Below are positions 17,614 through 27,080 of a stretch of DNA of 64,000 nucleotides, one piece after another. The position numbers and the translations under genes were made by a program. The notes below the pieces were generated by a model, which ran no database searches, was not told the DNA's origin, and saw only the letters and a program-made list of their open reading frames with translations. Position 1 is the stretch's first letter. Every line of letters starts with the position of its first letter. This DNA is from Halotalea alkalilenta DSM 17697 (GTDB taxonomy: Bacteria > Pseudomonadota > Gammaproteobacteria > Pseudomonadales > Halomonadaceae): the NCBI RefSeq assembly GCF_000621205.1, contig NZ_KK211231.1, forward strand, positions 1-64,000, given 5' to 3'.

Positions 17614-17981
17614 GCGAGAGCTCCACGAGCGTTAGGGTTTTAGTTGTTCATGCCCTTTTTACCCATGCGCCAAATATAAATAAAATTTTCATCTCTAATG
17701 ATCCGTATTCATCAAACGAATACCGAAGCCTGTTCAAGATCGCCACCCCCGTAACCCAGGCACGACCGAGGGTCGCACGCGCTCACGCCGCTCGAAACGG
17801 CAGCGGGCCGCACCACTATGCGCCTCGAGCCGTATCGAAACTTAACCGCACCCGTTCCTCGTCCAGGCATAATTCGCGCCATTTGCGCTGATTAGGCGAA
17901 AAAATCCCGCATTCTCGCTACAATATTAAGTTTTGAGAAAGTAAACAGTCGCCCAGCTCGGGCTGCCAAGGAGTCAACGCA
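17614..17981. other. Intergenic control region between divergent transporters
   Basis: About 370 bp without a gene separates the minus-strand MHS transporter and the plus-strand ProP gene. It is A+T-rich between about 17640 and 17730. No RNA gene or transposon end is visible. Confidence 0.6.
17705..17723. promoter_or_regulatory. Possible operator dyad upstream of the MHS transporter
   Basis: GTATTC and GAATAC arms are separated by 7 nt (ATCAAAC), about 92 nt before the transporter start. The binding protein is unknown and no LysR-type gene is adjacent, so the call rests only on symmetry and placement. Confidence 0.4.
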
Positions 17982-19547
17982 ATGAGCACAAGCGACCTCT
18001 CGACAGGCGGCCAGCCCGCCATCCACCAGCGCAAACGCAAGAAGCGGCTGCGTCTGGAAGACATCACCGTGGTCGACCGCGCCACGCTCAAGCGCGCGGT
18101 CGCCGCCGCCGCGCTCGGCAACGCGATGGAGTGGTTCGACTTCGGCGTCTACAGCTACATCGCGGTCACCCTCGGTCGAGTCTTCTATCCCGACAGCAGC
18201 GGCAGCGTACAGCTGCTGGCGACACTGGCGACCTTCGCCGTCGCCTTCCTGGTTCGCCCGCTCGGCGGCATGTTCTTCGGCCCGCTCGGCGACCGGATCG
18301 GACGCCAGAAGGTGCTCGCCGCGACGATGATCATGATGGCGATCAGTACCTTCTGCATCGGACTGATCCCAAGCTATGCATCGATCGGCATCTGGGCGCC
18401 GATCCTGCTGCTGCTCGCCCGGCTGGTTCAGGGCTTCTCCACCGGCGGTGAATACGGGGGTGCGGCGACCTTCATCGCCGAGTACTCCCCCGACCGCCGG
18501 CGCGGCTTCATGGGCAGCTGGCTCGAATTCGGCACCCTCGGCGGCTACGTGCTCGGCGCCGCGATCGTCACTGCCCTGACCAGCTATCTCGACGACGAGA
18601 CGCTGCTCTCCTGGGGCTGGCGCGTGCCGTTCTTCATCGCCGGCCCCTTGGGGCTGATCGGCCTCTACCTGCGGCTCAGGCTCGAAGAGACGCCTGCGTT
18701 CCAGCAGCAGGCCGAGGCACAGACCAGCGAGCCGACGCCGAAGAACGAGTTCGTCAACATGATCACCAGCAACTGGAAGGCGCTGCTGGTCTGCGTCGGG
18801 CTGGTGCTGGTGTTCAACGTCACCGACTACATGCTGCTCTCCTACATGCCCAGCTACCTGTCGGCCAACCTGGGCTACGACGCCGACCACGGCCTGCTGC
18901 TGGTGCTTTTGGTGATGCTGGTGATGATGGTGGTGCAACCGCTGGTCGGACTGCTCAGCGACCGGGTCGGACGCAAACCGGTGATCCTCGCCGGCTGCAT
19001 CGGCTTCCTGGTGCTCTCGATCCCGAGCTTCATGCTGATCCAGACCGGCAGCACCCTGCTGATCTTCGCCGGCCTGATGATCCTCGGCCTGCTGCTCAAC
19101 TGCTTCACCGGCGCGATGCCAGCGGCGCTGCCGGCGCTGTTTCCCACCGCGATCCGCTATGGTGCACTGGCGATCGCCTTCAATGTCTCGGTCTCGCTGT
19201 TCGGCGGCACCACCCCGCTGTTCACCGCCTGGCTGGTCGACGTCAGCGGTAACCTGATGATGCCGGCTTTCTATTTGATGCTCGCCGCAGTGATCGGCGC
19301 CGCCACCATCCTCGTCACCCCGGAAACCGCGAGCAAGCCGCTGAAGGGCTCCTCCCCCTCGGCCTCCGACCCCGCCGAAGCGAAGGAGCTGCTCGCCGAG
19401 CACCATGCCAGCATCGAAGAGCAGCTCGAAGAGATCGAGAGCGAGCTCAAGCGTATCGAAGCCCGTCGAGACAGCCTGATCCATCAACATCCCGAGCTCT
19501 CCAAGCGCGACCAATGGGGATTGAGCGGCCACTCAGGGCGGGGCTAG
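17982..19547 (+). CDS. Proline/betaine transporter ProP-like, with C-terminal coiled coil
   Basis: This 521-aa MHS-family symporter has 12 membrane segments and the MFS motif A (FFGPLGDRIGRQK) plus the N-terminal motif GNAMEWFDFGVYSYIAVTLG. Unlike its divergent neighbour it ends with a long charged helix, about residues 460-510 (repeats such as SIEEQLEEIESELKRIEARR), which matches the antiparallel coiled coil that sets osmotic activation of E. coli ProP. It therefore probably takes up proline, glycine betaine or ectoine-like osmolytes under hyperosmotic stress, consistent with a halotolerant host. I withhold proP as a symbol because the substrate is untested. Confidence 0.88.
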   Translation: MSTSDLSTGGQPAIHQRKRKKRLRLEDITVVDRATLKRAVAAAALGNAMEWFDFGVYSYIAVTLGRVFYPDSSGSVQLLATLATFAVAFLVRPLGGMFFGPLGDRIGRQKVLAATMIMMAISTFCIGLIPSYASIGIWAPILLLLARLVQGFSTGGEYGGAATFIAEYSPDRRRGFMGSWLEFGTLGGYVLGAAIVTALTSYLDDETLLSWGWRVPFFIAGPLGLIGLYLRLRLEETPAFQQQAEAQTSEPTPKNEFVNMITSNWKALLVCVGLVLVFNVTDYMLLSYMPSYLSANLGYDADHGLLLVLLVMLVMMVVQPLVGLLSDRVGRKPVILAGCIGFLVLSIPSFMLIQTGSTLLIFAGLMILGLLLNCFTGAMPAALPALFPTAIRYGALAIAFNVSVSLFGGTTPLFTAWLVDVSGNLMMPAFYLMLAAVIGAATILVTPETASKPLKGSSPSASDPAEAKELLAEHHASIEEQLEEIESELKRIEARRDSLIHQHPELSKRDQWGLSGHSGRG

Positions 19548-19580
19548 AGTGGGGCTTTACTCGTCGATGCCGAGCCGCCC

Positions 19581-20939
19581 ATGCCTTCGTTCGTTTCCCC
19601 CGATGAAATCCGTACGCGCTTCTCGCAAGCGATGTCGGCGATGTACCAGCAGGAAGTGCCGCAGTATGGCGAACTGCTGGACCTGGTGGCGGAGGTCAAC
19701 CAGGCGGTGCTGACGGCGGATCCGGCGCTGGCCGAGCGGTTGGCTTCGAACGGCGAACTCGAGCGGCTGGGGCTAGAACGCCACGGGGCGATCCGGGTCG
19801 GCAAGCCGGACGAGCTGTTCATGCTCCGGCGGCTGTTCGCGGTGATGGGGATGAGCGCGGTAGGCTACTACGACCTTTCGGTGGCCGGGGTGCCGGTGCA
19901 TTCGACCGCATTCCGCCCGGTCGGCAGCGACGCGCTGTCGCGCAATCCGTTCCGGGTCTTCACATCGCTTTTGCGCCTCGAGCTGATCGACGACCCTGAG
20001 CTGCGCGAGCGGGCGGCGGACATCCTCGAACACCGGGACATTTTCACCCCCGGCGCGCGTAGGCTGATCGACAAGGCAGAGCGGGCCGGTGGGCTGAGCG
20101 ATGAGGAAGCGGATCGATTCGTGCTCGAGTCGCTTGAGAGCTTCCGCTGGCATCGCTCGGCGACGGTGGATCGAGCGACCTACCGAGCACTGCACGAGGC
20201 CCATCGGCTGGTCGCCGATGTGGTCTGCTTCAAGGGCCCGCACATCAACCACCTGACTCCGCGCACGCTGGATATCGATGCGGTGCAACGAGGGATGCCA
20301 GCGCGGGGGATCACGCCGAAGGCAACGATCGAGGGCCCGCCCAGGCGGCGCTGCCCGCTGCTGCTGCGCCAGACCAGCTTCAAGGCGCTGGAGGAGCCGA
20401 TCATGTTCCAGGCCCCTTCGCTACGCGCCCAGGCCGGCGGGGCGTCCGGCTCGCACACCGCGCGCTTCGGCGAGATCGAGGCCCGCGGTGCGGCGCTGAC
20501 GCCCAAGGGACGCGCACTTTACGACCAGTTGCTCGAGCAGGCACGCACCGCTACCGGCGGCGACTATGAAGGCGCGCTGGCACGAGCCTTCGAGGCCTTC
20601 CCCGATGAGCTGGAGACGATGCGCCGCGAGGGGTTGGCCTACTTCCGCTATCGGCGCACCGACCCCAAAACACCGATCTCCCCCGCCGAGACGTTGGATG
20701 CGCTGATCGCGCGCGGCGCGGTCGAGGCGACGCCGCTGATCTACGAGGATTTCCTGCCGGTCAGCGCGGCGGGGATCTTCCAATCGAATCTCGACGGCGA
20801 CAGTCGCGCCCATTACGCAGCCAACGCCAATCGCGAGGCGTTCGAGCAAGCGCTGGGCGCCCCGGTGCTCGATGAGTTCGCCCTCTACGGCGAAGCCGAG
20901 GCTCGTTCGATCGCCGCCCTCGCGCGCGCCGCTGGCTGA
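19581..20939 (+). CDS. 2-oxoadipate dioxygenase/decarboxylase family protein (YdcJ/HglS type)
   Basis: This 452-aa protein resembles the VOC-superfamily, iron-dependent 2-oxoadipate dioxygenase/decarboxylase (HglS, hydroxyglutarate synthase; E. coli YdcJ), which converts 2-oxoadipate to D-2-hydroxyglutarate in lysine degradation. Length and the family-like stretches VGYYDLSVAGVPVHSTAFRP, FKGPHINHLTPR and LEEPIMFQ support this; the two His residues (VHSTAF and HINHLT) are candidate iron ligands. The start follows ProP by 33 nt. There is no other lysine-catabolic gene in the window, so the physiological substrate is an inference. Confidence 0.82.
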   Translation: MPSFVSPDEIRTRFSQAMSAMYQQEVPQYGELLDLVAEVNQAVLTADPALAERLASNGELERLGLERHGAIRVGKPDELFMLRRLFAVMGMSAVGYYDLSVAGVPVHSTAFRPVGSDALSRNPFRVFTSLLRLELIDDPELRERAADILEHRDIFTPGARRLIDKAERAGGLSDEEADRFVLESLESFRWHRSATVDRATYRALHEAHRLVADVVCFKGPHINHLTPRTLDIDAVQRGMPARGITPKATIEGPPRRRCPLLLRQTSFKALEEPIMFQAPSLRAQAGGASGSHTARFGEIEARGAALTPKGRALYDQLLEQARTATGGDYEGALARAFEAFPDELETMRREGLAYFRYRRTDPKTPISPAETLDALIARGAVEATPLIYEDFLPVSAAGIFQSNLDGDSRAHYAANANREAFEQALGAPVLDEFALYGEAEARSIAALARAAG

Positions 20940-21146
20940 CGTGGGTCGCAACGCTTCTCCACCAGCCGCGCAGGCCGCGGGTGGCAACCAGACCGATTAA
21001 CCTCCATATTCGAACCATGGCCTGCGGTGGATGGCCGCACTCAGCGTTTTTTTACCCAACCTTAGCCGCAGCAGGCGTCAATCAGCGGAGAATTTTGGTA
21101 AATTTACCAACATAATCTTCCGACCGTGACAAACGAGGTTGCCCCC

Positions 21147-23018
21147 ATGCACGCTACCCTGACTAGCGTCACTCAGCGCATCCAGCAGCGCTCGAAGGCG
21201 CGCCGCGCGCTCTATGAGCAGCGGATGCAAGCCCAGCATCGGCAGGGCGTCCATCGCGGCGCACTCGACTGCGGCAACCTCGCCCACGGCTTCGCTGCCT
21301 GCGGCGCGTCGGACAAGCAGCAGTTGAAGCTGATGAATGCCGCCAATCTCGGCATCATCTCCTCATACAACGACATGCTTTCGGCACACCAGCCGTTCGA
21401 GCGCTTCCCGGAGCTGATCCGCGAGGCGGCGCGCGCATTGGGCTCGACCGCGCAGTTCGCCGGTGGCGTACCGGCGATGTGCGACGGGGTGACCCAAGGC
21501 CAGCCAGGGATGGAGCTGTCACTGTTCTCGCGTGACAACATCGCCCGCGCGGCGGCGATCGGGCTTTCGCACAACATGTTCGATGCCGCCCTCTACCTGG
21601 GCGTATGCGACAAGATCGTCCCGGGGCTGTTCATCGCCGCGGCGCGCTTCGGCCACCTGCCCACCGTGTTCGTTCCCGCAGGCCCCATGCCCAGCGGACT
21701 GCCGAACAAGGAGAAAGCACGGGTACGCCAGAAATTCGCCGAGGGCAAGCTCGGCCGCGCCGAGCTGCTCGAGGCGGAATCCGCCTCCTACCACTCCCCC
21801 GGCACCTGCACCTTCTACGGCACCGCCAACTCCAATCAGCTGATGATGGAGATCATGGGGCTGCACCTGCCGGGATCTTCCTTCGTCAACCCGGATACCC
21901 CGCTGCGCGATGCGCTGACCGCGTTCGCCACCGAGCGGGCGGTGAAGAACTCCGAGCCGGCCGGCAACTATCTGCCGTTCTGGCGACAGATCGACGAACG
22001 CGCGATCGTCAATGCGATGGTCGGCCTGCTCGCCTCGGGCGGTTCGACCAACCACACCCTGCATCTGGTGGCGATGGCCGCCGCCGCCGGTATCACCCTG
22101 AGCTGGGACGACTTCGCCGAGCTCTCCAAAGTGGTGCCGAGCATGATGCATGTCTACCCCAACGGCCAGGCCGATGTGAACCACTTCCACGCCGCCGGTG
22201 GAATGAGCGTGCTGATCCGGGAGCTGCTCGGTGCGGGGCTCCTGCATGGCGACATCCAGACGGTGATGGGCACGACATTCGCCGAGAGCTACACCCTCGA
22301 GCCGTTCCTCGACGATGGCCGCCTGGTGTGGCGCGACGGCCCCAGCGAAAGCCTCGATCCCGAGGTGCTGTCCAGCGCCGCCAAGCCGTTCTCGAAAAGC
22401 GGCGGACTGGTGGTAATGGATGGCAAGCTCGGCCGGGGAGTGATCAAGGTATCGGCGGTGAAGCAGGAGTTCAGGGTGATCGAGGCGCCGGTGCGGGTGT
22501 TCGCCGACCAGGAATCGCTCAAGCGTGCCTTCACCGCCGGCGAGCTCGAACACGACTTCATCGCGGTGGTGCGCTTCCAAGGGCCGCGTGCCAACGGCAT
22601 GCCGGAGCTGCACAAACTGACCCCCTACCTCGGCTCGCTGCTCGATCGCGGCTTTCGCGTCGCGCTGATCACCGATGGGCGGATGTCCGGCGCCTCGGGC
22701 AAGGTGCCGGCGGCGATCCACATGACCCCGGAGGCGATCGACGGCGGCCCGCTGGCGAAGCTGCGCGATGGCGACATAGTGAGACTGGATTCGATCGACG
22801 GGCACCTCGAAGTGCTCATCGATGAACAGGAATGGGCCTCACGGGAGTGCGCCACCGTCGATCTCAGCGCCTATCACCATGGGCTCGGTCGCGAAATGTT
22901 CTCCGGCTTCCGCCAGCTGGTCGGCGGCGCGGAAGAAGGCGCGAGCACCTTCGGTGGCTTCGAGGCGGCCGAGATCGGCGCCAAGGAGGCCCCACGAGTC
23001 GCCGAGCCGTCGCTTTGA
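21147..23018 (+). CDS. edd: 6-phosphogluconate dehydratase (Entner-Doudoroff)
   Basis: This 623-aa dehydratase of the IlvD/Edd family turns 6-phosphogluconate into 2-keto-3-deoxy-6-phosphogluconate. It aligns throughout with E. coli Edd as I know it: [15 protein letters not shown] [80 protein letters not shown], and [14 protein letters not shown]; the cysteines in these segments bind the 4Fe-4S cluster. I start it at the ATG at 21147, which aligns with the E. coli start and follows GAGG by 8 nt; a GTG at 21126 is upstream in frame. It is convergent with eda across a shared terminator, an unusual split of the edd-eda pair. Confidence 0.96.
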   Translation: MHATLTSVTQRIQQRSKARRALYEQRMQAQHRQGVHRGALDCGNLAHGFAACGASDKQQLKLMNAANLGIISSYNDMLSAHQPFERFPELIREAARALGSTAQFAGGVPAMCDGVTQGQPGMELSLFSRDNIARAAAIGLSHNMFDAALYLGVCDKIVPGLFIAAARFGHLPTVFVPAGPMPSGLPNKEKARVRQKFAEGKLGRAELLEAESASYHSPGTCTFYGTANSNQLMMEIMGLHLPGSSFVNPDTPLRDALTAFATERAVKNSEPAGNYLPFWRQIDERAIVNAMVGLLASGGSTNHTLHLVAMAAAAGITLSWDDFAELSKVVPSMMHVYPNGQADVNHFHAAGGMSVLIRELLGAGLLHGDIQTVMGTTFAESYTLEPFLDDGRLVWRDGPSESLDPEVLSSAAKPFSKSGGLVVMDGKLGRGVIKVSAVKQEFRVIEAPVRVFADQESLKRAFTAGELEHDFIAVVRFQGPRANGMPELHKLTPYLGSLLDRGFRVALITDGRMSGASGKVPAAIHMTPEAIDGGPLAKLRDGDIVRLDSIDGHLEVLIDEQEWASRECATVDLSAYHHGLGREMFSGFRQLVGGAEEGASTFGGFEAAEIGAKEAPRVAEPSL

Positions 23019-23032
23019 GACGCTGACTTCTC

Positions 23033-23078
23033 GTAACGCGAACACCCGGGCCGAAGCCCGGGTGTTCGCGTTACGCTC
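23033..23078. terminator. Bidirectional terminator between convergent edd and eda
   Basis: A 19-bp perfect stem (23033-23051 with 23056-23074) with a CGAA loop lies between edd (+, stops 23018) and eda (-, stops 23090). It is a very stable hairpin although the flanking T-tracts are short. Confidence 0.82.
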
Positions 23079-23089
23079 GACCGCTCTGA

Positions 23090-23749
23090 TCAGGCGAAGC
23101 GTTCGACCGCTTCGCGAGCCAGCTTGGTGATTCCCGCCCAGTCCTTGGCATCGACCAGCGCCTTCGGAGTGACCCAGGAGCCGCCGACGCACATCACGTT
23201 GGGCAGCTTCAGGTAGTCGCCTGCGTTGGCGAGACCAATGCCGCCGGTGGGGCAGAAACGCACCTGCGGGATCGGGCCACCGAACGACTTGATCGCCGCC
23301 GCGCCGCCGCTCGATTCCGCCGGGAAGAACTTGAACCGGCGCAGCCCGTACTCCATGCCGAGCATCAGTTCGGAGATGGTCGCGATCCCTGGCAGCACCG
23401 GTGAACCGCTGGTCACCGCATAGTCGAGCAGGGCCGGGGTGGCCCCCGGGGTGACGACGAAATCGACCCCCAGCGCCTCGACCTGCTTGTACTGTTCGAC
23501 GGTGATCACCGTGCCCGCACCGACGCTCGCTTCCGGCAGCGCTTCGCGCATCGCGGCGATGGCTTCCAGCGCGCAGTCGCTGCGCAAGGTCACTTCCAGT
23601 ATCGGCAGACCGCCCTCCACCAGCGCTCGACCGAGCGGTACCGCATCCTCGAGGCGTTCGATGACGATCACCGGAATCACCTTGGCCTGGGCGCAGATTT
23701 CATCCAGCGCCTCGGTCATCGCCGGTGGCAGGGTGTTGTGCTCACTCAT
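23090..23749 (-). CDS. eda: 2-dehydro-3-deoxy-phosphogluconate aldolase
   Basis: This 219-aa class I aldolase cleaves KDPG to pyruvate and glyceraldehyde 3-phosphate and completes the Entner-Doudoroff pathway. Landmarks are VIPVIVIERLEDAVPLGRAL, ILEVTLRSDCALEAI (catalytic Glu), SVGAGTVIT, FVVTPGATPALLDYA, and the Schiff-base Lys in RFKFFPAESSGG. It lies at the end of a minus-strand cluster behind a RidA gene (33 nt) and two unknown genes. It faces edd tail to tail across one terminator. Confidence 0.96.
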   Translation of the reverse strand: MSEHNTLPPAMTEALDEICAQAKVIPVIVIERLEDAVPLGRALVEGGLPILEVTLRSDCALEAIAAMREALPEASVGAGTVITVEQYKQVEALGVDFVVTPGATPALLDYAVTSGSPVLPGIATISELMLGMEYGLRRFKFFPAESSGGAAAIKSFGGPIPQVRFCPTGGIGLANAGDYLKLPNVMCVGGSWVTPKALVDAKDWAGITKLAREAVERFA

Positions 23750-23781
23750 GTAGGACTCCTCGAAACGGATCGCGACCAGGC

Positions 23782-24144
23782 TCAGCCTTGATCGACGGCG
23801 GCGGTGACGGTGATCTCGACCAACAGCTCCTCGGCCGGCATCGGCCCGAGCACACAGGTGCGGGCGGGCGCATGGCCCTCGGGAACCCAGGCGTCCCACA
23901 CTGCGTTCATCGCGGCGAAATCCTCGGCGCGCTTGAGATAGAGGGTGGCGGTGAGAAGCCGTTCGCGGCTCGAGCCGATCTCTTCGAGCAACGCATCGAT
24001 TTGCGCCAGCGTGCTCTTGGTCTGCTCGGTAACATCGCCGCCGCGGGCCGCGGGGCTCGCCACCTGGCCGCAGAGATAGGCGGCACCGTTGTGGATCACT
24101 GCGCGGCTCATCCGCGCGCCGGTGTCGTGACGCTTAATGTTCAT
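23782..24144 (-). CDS. RidA family protein
   Basis: This 120-aa protein is a RidA/YjgF-type chorismate mutase-like trimer. Canonical RidA hydrolyses reactive enamine or imine intermediates from PLP enzymes; the Arg in [11 protein letters not shown] is the catalytic arginine of active subfamilies. The ATG at 24144 has AAGGAAA 6-8 nt upstream; an earlier in-frame ATG at 24171 is weaker. It precedes eda by 33 nt. Some RidA members have other roles, so activity here is not certain. Confidence 0.88.
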   Translation of the reverse strand: MNIKRHDTGARMSRAVIHNGAAYLCGQVASPAARGGDVTEQTKSTLAQIDALLEEIGSSRERLLTATLYLKRAEDFAAMNAVWDAWVPEGHAPARTCVLGPMPAEELLVEITVTAAVDQG

Positions 24145-24173
24145 CGGATTTCCTTGATTGACGAAGATCACAC

Positions 24174-24542
24174 TCAGCCCTGGCGCGCCTTCCAGCGCGC
24201 CAGAGCATCGAGATAAAGGCTCTCCTCAGCGTCGAGCCGGGTCGCCTCGTGGTCGGCGGAGTCCGCCGAGGCGATCAACTCCTGCGCGAGCCACACCTGG
24301 GCAAGCCCGTACGGGCCATGGATGAAGCGCGCCCGGCGCCGTGCCCAGCCACGCAGCCGATCGCTGGGACGCAGCTCGCGCAGTTCGTAGCGTCCGTCGT
24401 TGACCGCACGAATGTCGCTGACCCGGCCAGCGCCATCGGTACCGGCCGGCAGGGTCACATCGGCCCCGGCATCGATCAGCTGCGGCGAGAAGGCATCACG
24501 CTCACTGTACAGGATGAGCGCCTTGACCGGTGGCAATCGCAT
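24174..24542 (-). CDS. Conserved-looking small protein of unknown function
   Basis: This 122-aa protein is not one I recognise. It is soluble, with no signal peptide or membrane segment, and rich in Arg, Asp and Ala; the middle carries [19 protein letters not shown] and the end a Trp-containing helix. AGGAG lies 7 nt before the ATG. It lies 29 nt before the RidA gene and 26 nt after another unknown gene, so it is in the RidA-eda operon. A metabolic accessory role is possible, but this is context only. Confidence 0.7.
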   Translation of the reverse strand: MRLPPVKALILYSERDAFSPQLIDAGADVTLPAGTDGAGRVSDIRAVNDGRYELRELRPSDRLRGWARRRARFIHGPYGLAQVWLAQELIASADSADHEATRLDAEESLYLDALARWKARQG

Positions 24543-24568
24543 GCAAACTCTCCTCGTCTCGGCGCCGC

Positions 24569-25036
24569 TCAGGCTTGATGGTCCGTCGTCCGCCTGCTGC
24601 TCCAGAGCGTGAGCAACGCATTCACTGGGTCGAAGGTCTCCATCAGGTCGAGATCCTCGTGCCAGAACGTGATCGGCTTGCCGGGCTGGGTCCGGCGCGC
24701 GTGCAGAGATCGATTGTAATGCGCGAAGCCCGCTTCGATGAACTGGTTCATCAGGCGAATGCAGGTCGCATCGAGACTGCGCGCGAGGTGAATCCGGCTC
24801 TCCTGGGCAATCCTGAGCGATGCGAACACTTCATCGATGGTATCGCAGGCACTCGGCGAGAAGCTCAAGCGTCCTTGCCCATACTCGATCGAGAGCGCAT
24901 TGAGGCGGAAATCGGCGCTACGGGTGTTTTCGAACACGATGTGCAACCAGTCGGCCGCGATCTGAACCTTGGTGGTCTCGTTGGTGCGGTGGAAGAGCCC
25001 ATGGGCCGTGATGTAGGCGGCAACGATGCGCGACAT
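24569..25036 (-). CDS. Unknown protein at the head of the RidA-eda cluster
   Basis: This 155-aa protein has no motif I recognise. It is soluble, with a long helical part (SACDTIDEVFASLRIAQESR, then HLARSLDATCIRLMNQFIEA) that may be a small helical bundle. GGAGAG lies 8 nt before the ATG. It opens the minus-strand series of unknown, unknown, RidA and eda; intergenic gaps are 26-33 nt. Confidence 0.65.
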   Translation of the reverse strand: MSRIVAAYITAHGLFHRTNETTKVQIAADWLHIVFENTRSADFRLNALSIEYGQGRLSFSPSACDTIDEVFASLRIAQESRIHLARSLDATCIRLMNQFIEAGFAHYNRSLHARRTQPGKPITFWHEDLDLMETFDPVNALLTLWSSRRTTDHQA

Positions 25037-25288
25037 GCCGGGAACTCTCCATCTACTACGTGAGGGACTTCATCCAAGTACTTGGGATCACGCTACCACA
25101 AGCGCCGTCAGGTTCCTTCCATCGTTTTCGCCACACGCCGGCAGGCGCCCCATTGGGGGCCACATCCCGACTTGGAACTACCTCGGGCGCTCGATGTCCG
25201 AACGCAATGAGCGCTATGATCGACAGGCGTTGATCCGATGCGCTTACCCCTCGCAGTCCACAATCACAATACGAAGGAGTCATCGCAC

Positions 25289-25393
25289 ATGTTCGCAGCA
25301 CGCAACGACGGCAGACACACCGATGAACCCTGGGATACGTTGAGCCTGACGATCCTCGGAGTGCTCGCACTGGCACTCGCCCTGACCCTCTAG
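25289..25393 (+). CDS. 34-aa small membrane protein
   Basis: An AAGGAG box (25273-25278, about 10 nt upstream) precedes a 34-codon frame: a short charged N terminus rich in Arg and Asp, then a single hydrophobic helix (LSLTILGVLALALALTL) to the end. It is too small for most gene finders. A long perfect hairpin follows at 25418. Function unknown. The strong RBS and pattern of charged head and single membrane helix support translation. Confidence 0.55.
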   Translation: MFAARNDGRHTDEPWDTLSLTILGVLALALALTL

Positions 25394-25417
25394 GCCTTCC
25401 CCAAAGGCGGATCAAAA

Positions 25418-25458
25418 ACGACCACCACGGCGTCCCATTGGGACGCCGTGGTGGTCGT
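25418..25458 (-). terminator. Long hairpin (19-bp stem) with T-run on the minus side
   Basis: Perfect stem 25418-25436 with 25440-25458 and loop ATT. The TTTTT tract follows on the minus strand (25414-25418). It may end a minus-strand transcript or act in both directions, since the small plus-strand gene ends 24 nt before it. Confidence 0.65.
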
Positions 25459-25554
25459 CATGCAATGCGGGCCTACGACCATTGAATGACGGCACCTCCA
25501 ACCACGGCGGCGTAATCTTGAATTAAGTTCAGAATCGCCAGGAGGAAATGAAAA

Positions 25555-25704
25555 ATGGTCGGTATAAGCGTATGGGCGCTGATCTGGATCATCGCGCCAC
25601 TGTTGGTGGGCTTCGGTGTCTGGACCGTATTCGCCGGGCGCGGCGGGCGAGCGACCGGCACGCCTGCGGCGGCGGCCAAGAAACACACTCCGAGCTCAAA
25701 CTGA
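25555..25704 (+). CDS. 49-aa small membrane protein
   Basis: AGGAGG (25540-25545, spacing 9) is followed by a 49-codon frame. The N terminus forms one strongly hydrophobic helix (ISVWALIWIIAPLLVGFGVW), then a Gly/Ala/Arg/Lys-rich tail with KKHTPSSN. The arrangement suggests an inner-membrane microprotein with a basic cytoplasmic tail. I do not recognise its family. No operon partner is evident. Confidence 0.6.
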   Translation: MVGISVWALIWIIAPLLVGFGVWTVFAGRGGRATGTPAAAAKKHTPSSN

Positions 25705-25762
25705 CCCAAGACTCGAAGACGACTCACGAGCCACCCCGGCGAGCGGGGCGGCAGCGCCATAT

Positions 25763-25966
25763 TCAGTTGGCGCGATAGGCATCGACCGCCCTGGTCGCCA
25801 GCTCATCGCTGACGCCGGCCAGCCGGCGCTCTTCGTCCATTCCCACCGCAGAGGCCCGGCGCTCGAGCGCCACCAGCCGCTCACCCAGCCAGGCAAGCTC
25901 CGGACCTTCCACCGCCCCTTCGGCGAGCTCACGTTCGGCCCGCCAGATCATATCGCTGGTAATCAT
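25763..25966 (-). CDS. Small unknown protein (67 aa)
   Basis: A 67-codon frame with GGAGACC upstream, acidic-to-basic with Glu- and Arg-rich helical sequence (WRAERELAEGAVEGPELAWL, then VALERRASAVGMDEERRLAG). No signal peptide or membrane helix. A GTG is immediately before the ATG. Codon use matches the genome. Function unknown; it may be a soluble regulator or antitoxin-sized protein, but nothing in the sequence shows it. Confidence 0.5.
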   Translation of the reverse strand: MITSDMIWRAERELAEGAVEGPELAWLGERLVALERRASAVGMDEERRLAGVSDELATRAVDAYRAN

Positions 25967-26070
25967 CACCTTGGTCTCCCGATCCAGGATCCTGTCGAGT
26001 GCACATCGACGAGAGTCTGGCGCCGGAATGTTGCGCTAATGTTTCCAAACGATGACAGCGCACCGATCCT

Positions 26071-26310
26071 TCAGCGCTTGCATTGGATATGTGCGTTCCA
26101 GTCGAAGGGACCATCGCGGTCCCGGCTGCTCACATGGTAGCCCTCGGGACACAGCGCCTCGGCCCGAGCGCGGAAGTCGCGATAGTTGGTCGCACCGACC
26201 CAGTACGACCCGGTATTGGCGCCGAACGAACCGTCGCCGCGATCGAGCGCGGCGCAGCCGCCCAGTAGCAGCATGGCGACGATGACGTTCAAAGTACGCG
26301 GAAGAATCAT
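26071..26310 (-). CDS. Small putative lipoprotein
   Basis: This 79-aa product has a signal peptide and a lipobox (LLLGGC, cleavage before Cys19) followed by ALDRGDGSFGANTGSYWVGA and two cysteines in the mature part. AGGAG lies 7-8 nt before the ATG at 26310. The family is unknown; it is probably anchored to the outer or inner membrane and is transcribed alone. Confidence 0.65.
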   Translation of the reverse strand: MILPRTLNVIVAMLLLGGCAALDRGDGSFGANTGSYWVGATNYRDFRARAEALCPEGYHVSSRDRDGPFDWNAHIQCKR

Positions 26311-26550
26311 CGACTGCTCCTGTCGAGACGAACGGCCCACCGCCGATGCCACCCGCCCCATCACAAAGCCGGAAGACCGGCCATTATGGCCTTTTCATCG
26401 CGGCCGCTCTGCTCCAGCGAATCCACCGGGGATCGCGCGAACTTAGCATCAGTGAGCCAGCCGTCCTACCCTCAAGAGAGTAGCCATGAATTCCGCACAG
26501 CACGCCCAGGCCGATGGGCTCATCTCGAACCCCCAAGGGAGACACTGAAC

Positions 26551-26715
26551 ATGACGCAGAGAACCAGGATCGATCCCAACGAGCTGCACCCCGGCTCGCC
26601 CACTTTCATCGCGATCGCCGTAGAGGGCGATGGAGAGGTAGTGATCGGTGAATTCGATAGCCGCGATGAGGCCGAACGCGCCTGTGCGGACTATGAGCAG
26701 GAAAATCCTCTTTGA
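26551..26715 (+). CDS. Small unknown acidic protein (54 aa)
   Basis: A 54-codon frame with AAGGGA upstream (26535-26540) encodes a soluble, acidic protein rich in Glu and Asp, with DSRDEAERACADYEQENP at the C terminus. No relatives recognised. The frame is short, but both the RBS and the amino-acid composition support it. Confidence 0.5.
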   Translation: MTQRTRIDPNELHPGSPTFIAIAVEGDGEVVIGEFDSRDEAERACADYEQENPL

Positions 26716-27080
26716 GTACCGCTTTCTTTCACGCGGCTGGATGACTTCACCAGCGTGCCATCGCTTCCGGGGGCTATCGATCGCCCCTTTGAGCGGATCG
26801 TCCCACAAGCGTCCAGCGCACGCGATTCGCTAAGGCCCTGCCCGCTCCAGCCCAGCCAGCCCATTCTCGCGCCGGGGTCATTTTCGCCCGGGCGTCAGTT
26901 CGACGACGGCCCCCTCCTTATGGACCGAAAGCAACATGCTGGACAGTCAATGCCGCCCCGCCCATACTTTCGTCGTCGCATCAGTTGATGAAACGAGGCT
27001 CGGCGTCCATCGGTATGGCGTCGAATATGTGCAGGGCTTGTCGCAAATCCGAAGTTTTCCAACGATAGGAGATTGCAGCC
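26716..27080. other. Gene-free stretch
   Basis: About 365 bases between two small genes show no supportable coding frame, tRNA or clear terminator. Frames in both strands are short, have no RBS and look random. Confidence 0.5.

Noticed and set aside
15119..17643. Plus-strand frames of 366 and 534 aa opposite the amidohydrolase and MHS genes
   Set aside because: Same antisense effect; no RBS or domain, and the minus-strand proteins are well supported.
17892..19532. 546-aa minus-strand open frame opposite the ProP gene
   Set aside because: It is the high-G+C antisense shadow of a strong MFS gene: Gln/His/Arg-rich repeats, no domain, and no RBS.
21519..22805. Minus-strand 428-aa frame opposite edd
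   Set aside because: Edd is confirmed along its length by conserved motifs; the antisense frame has no homology signs.
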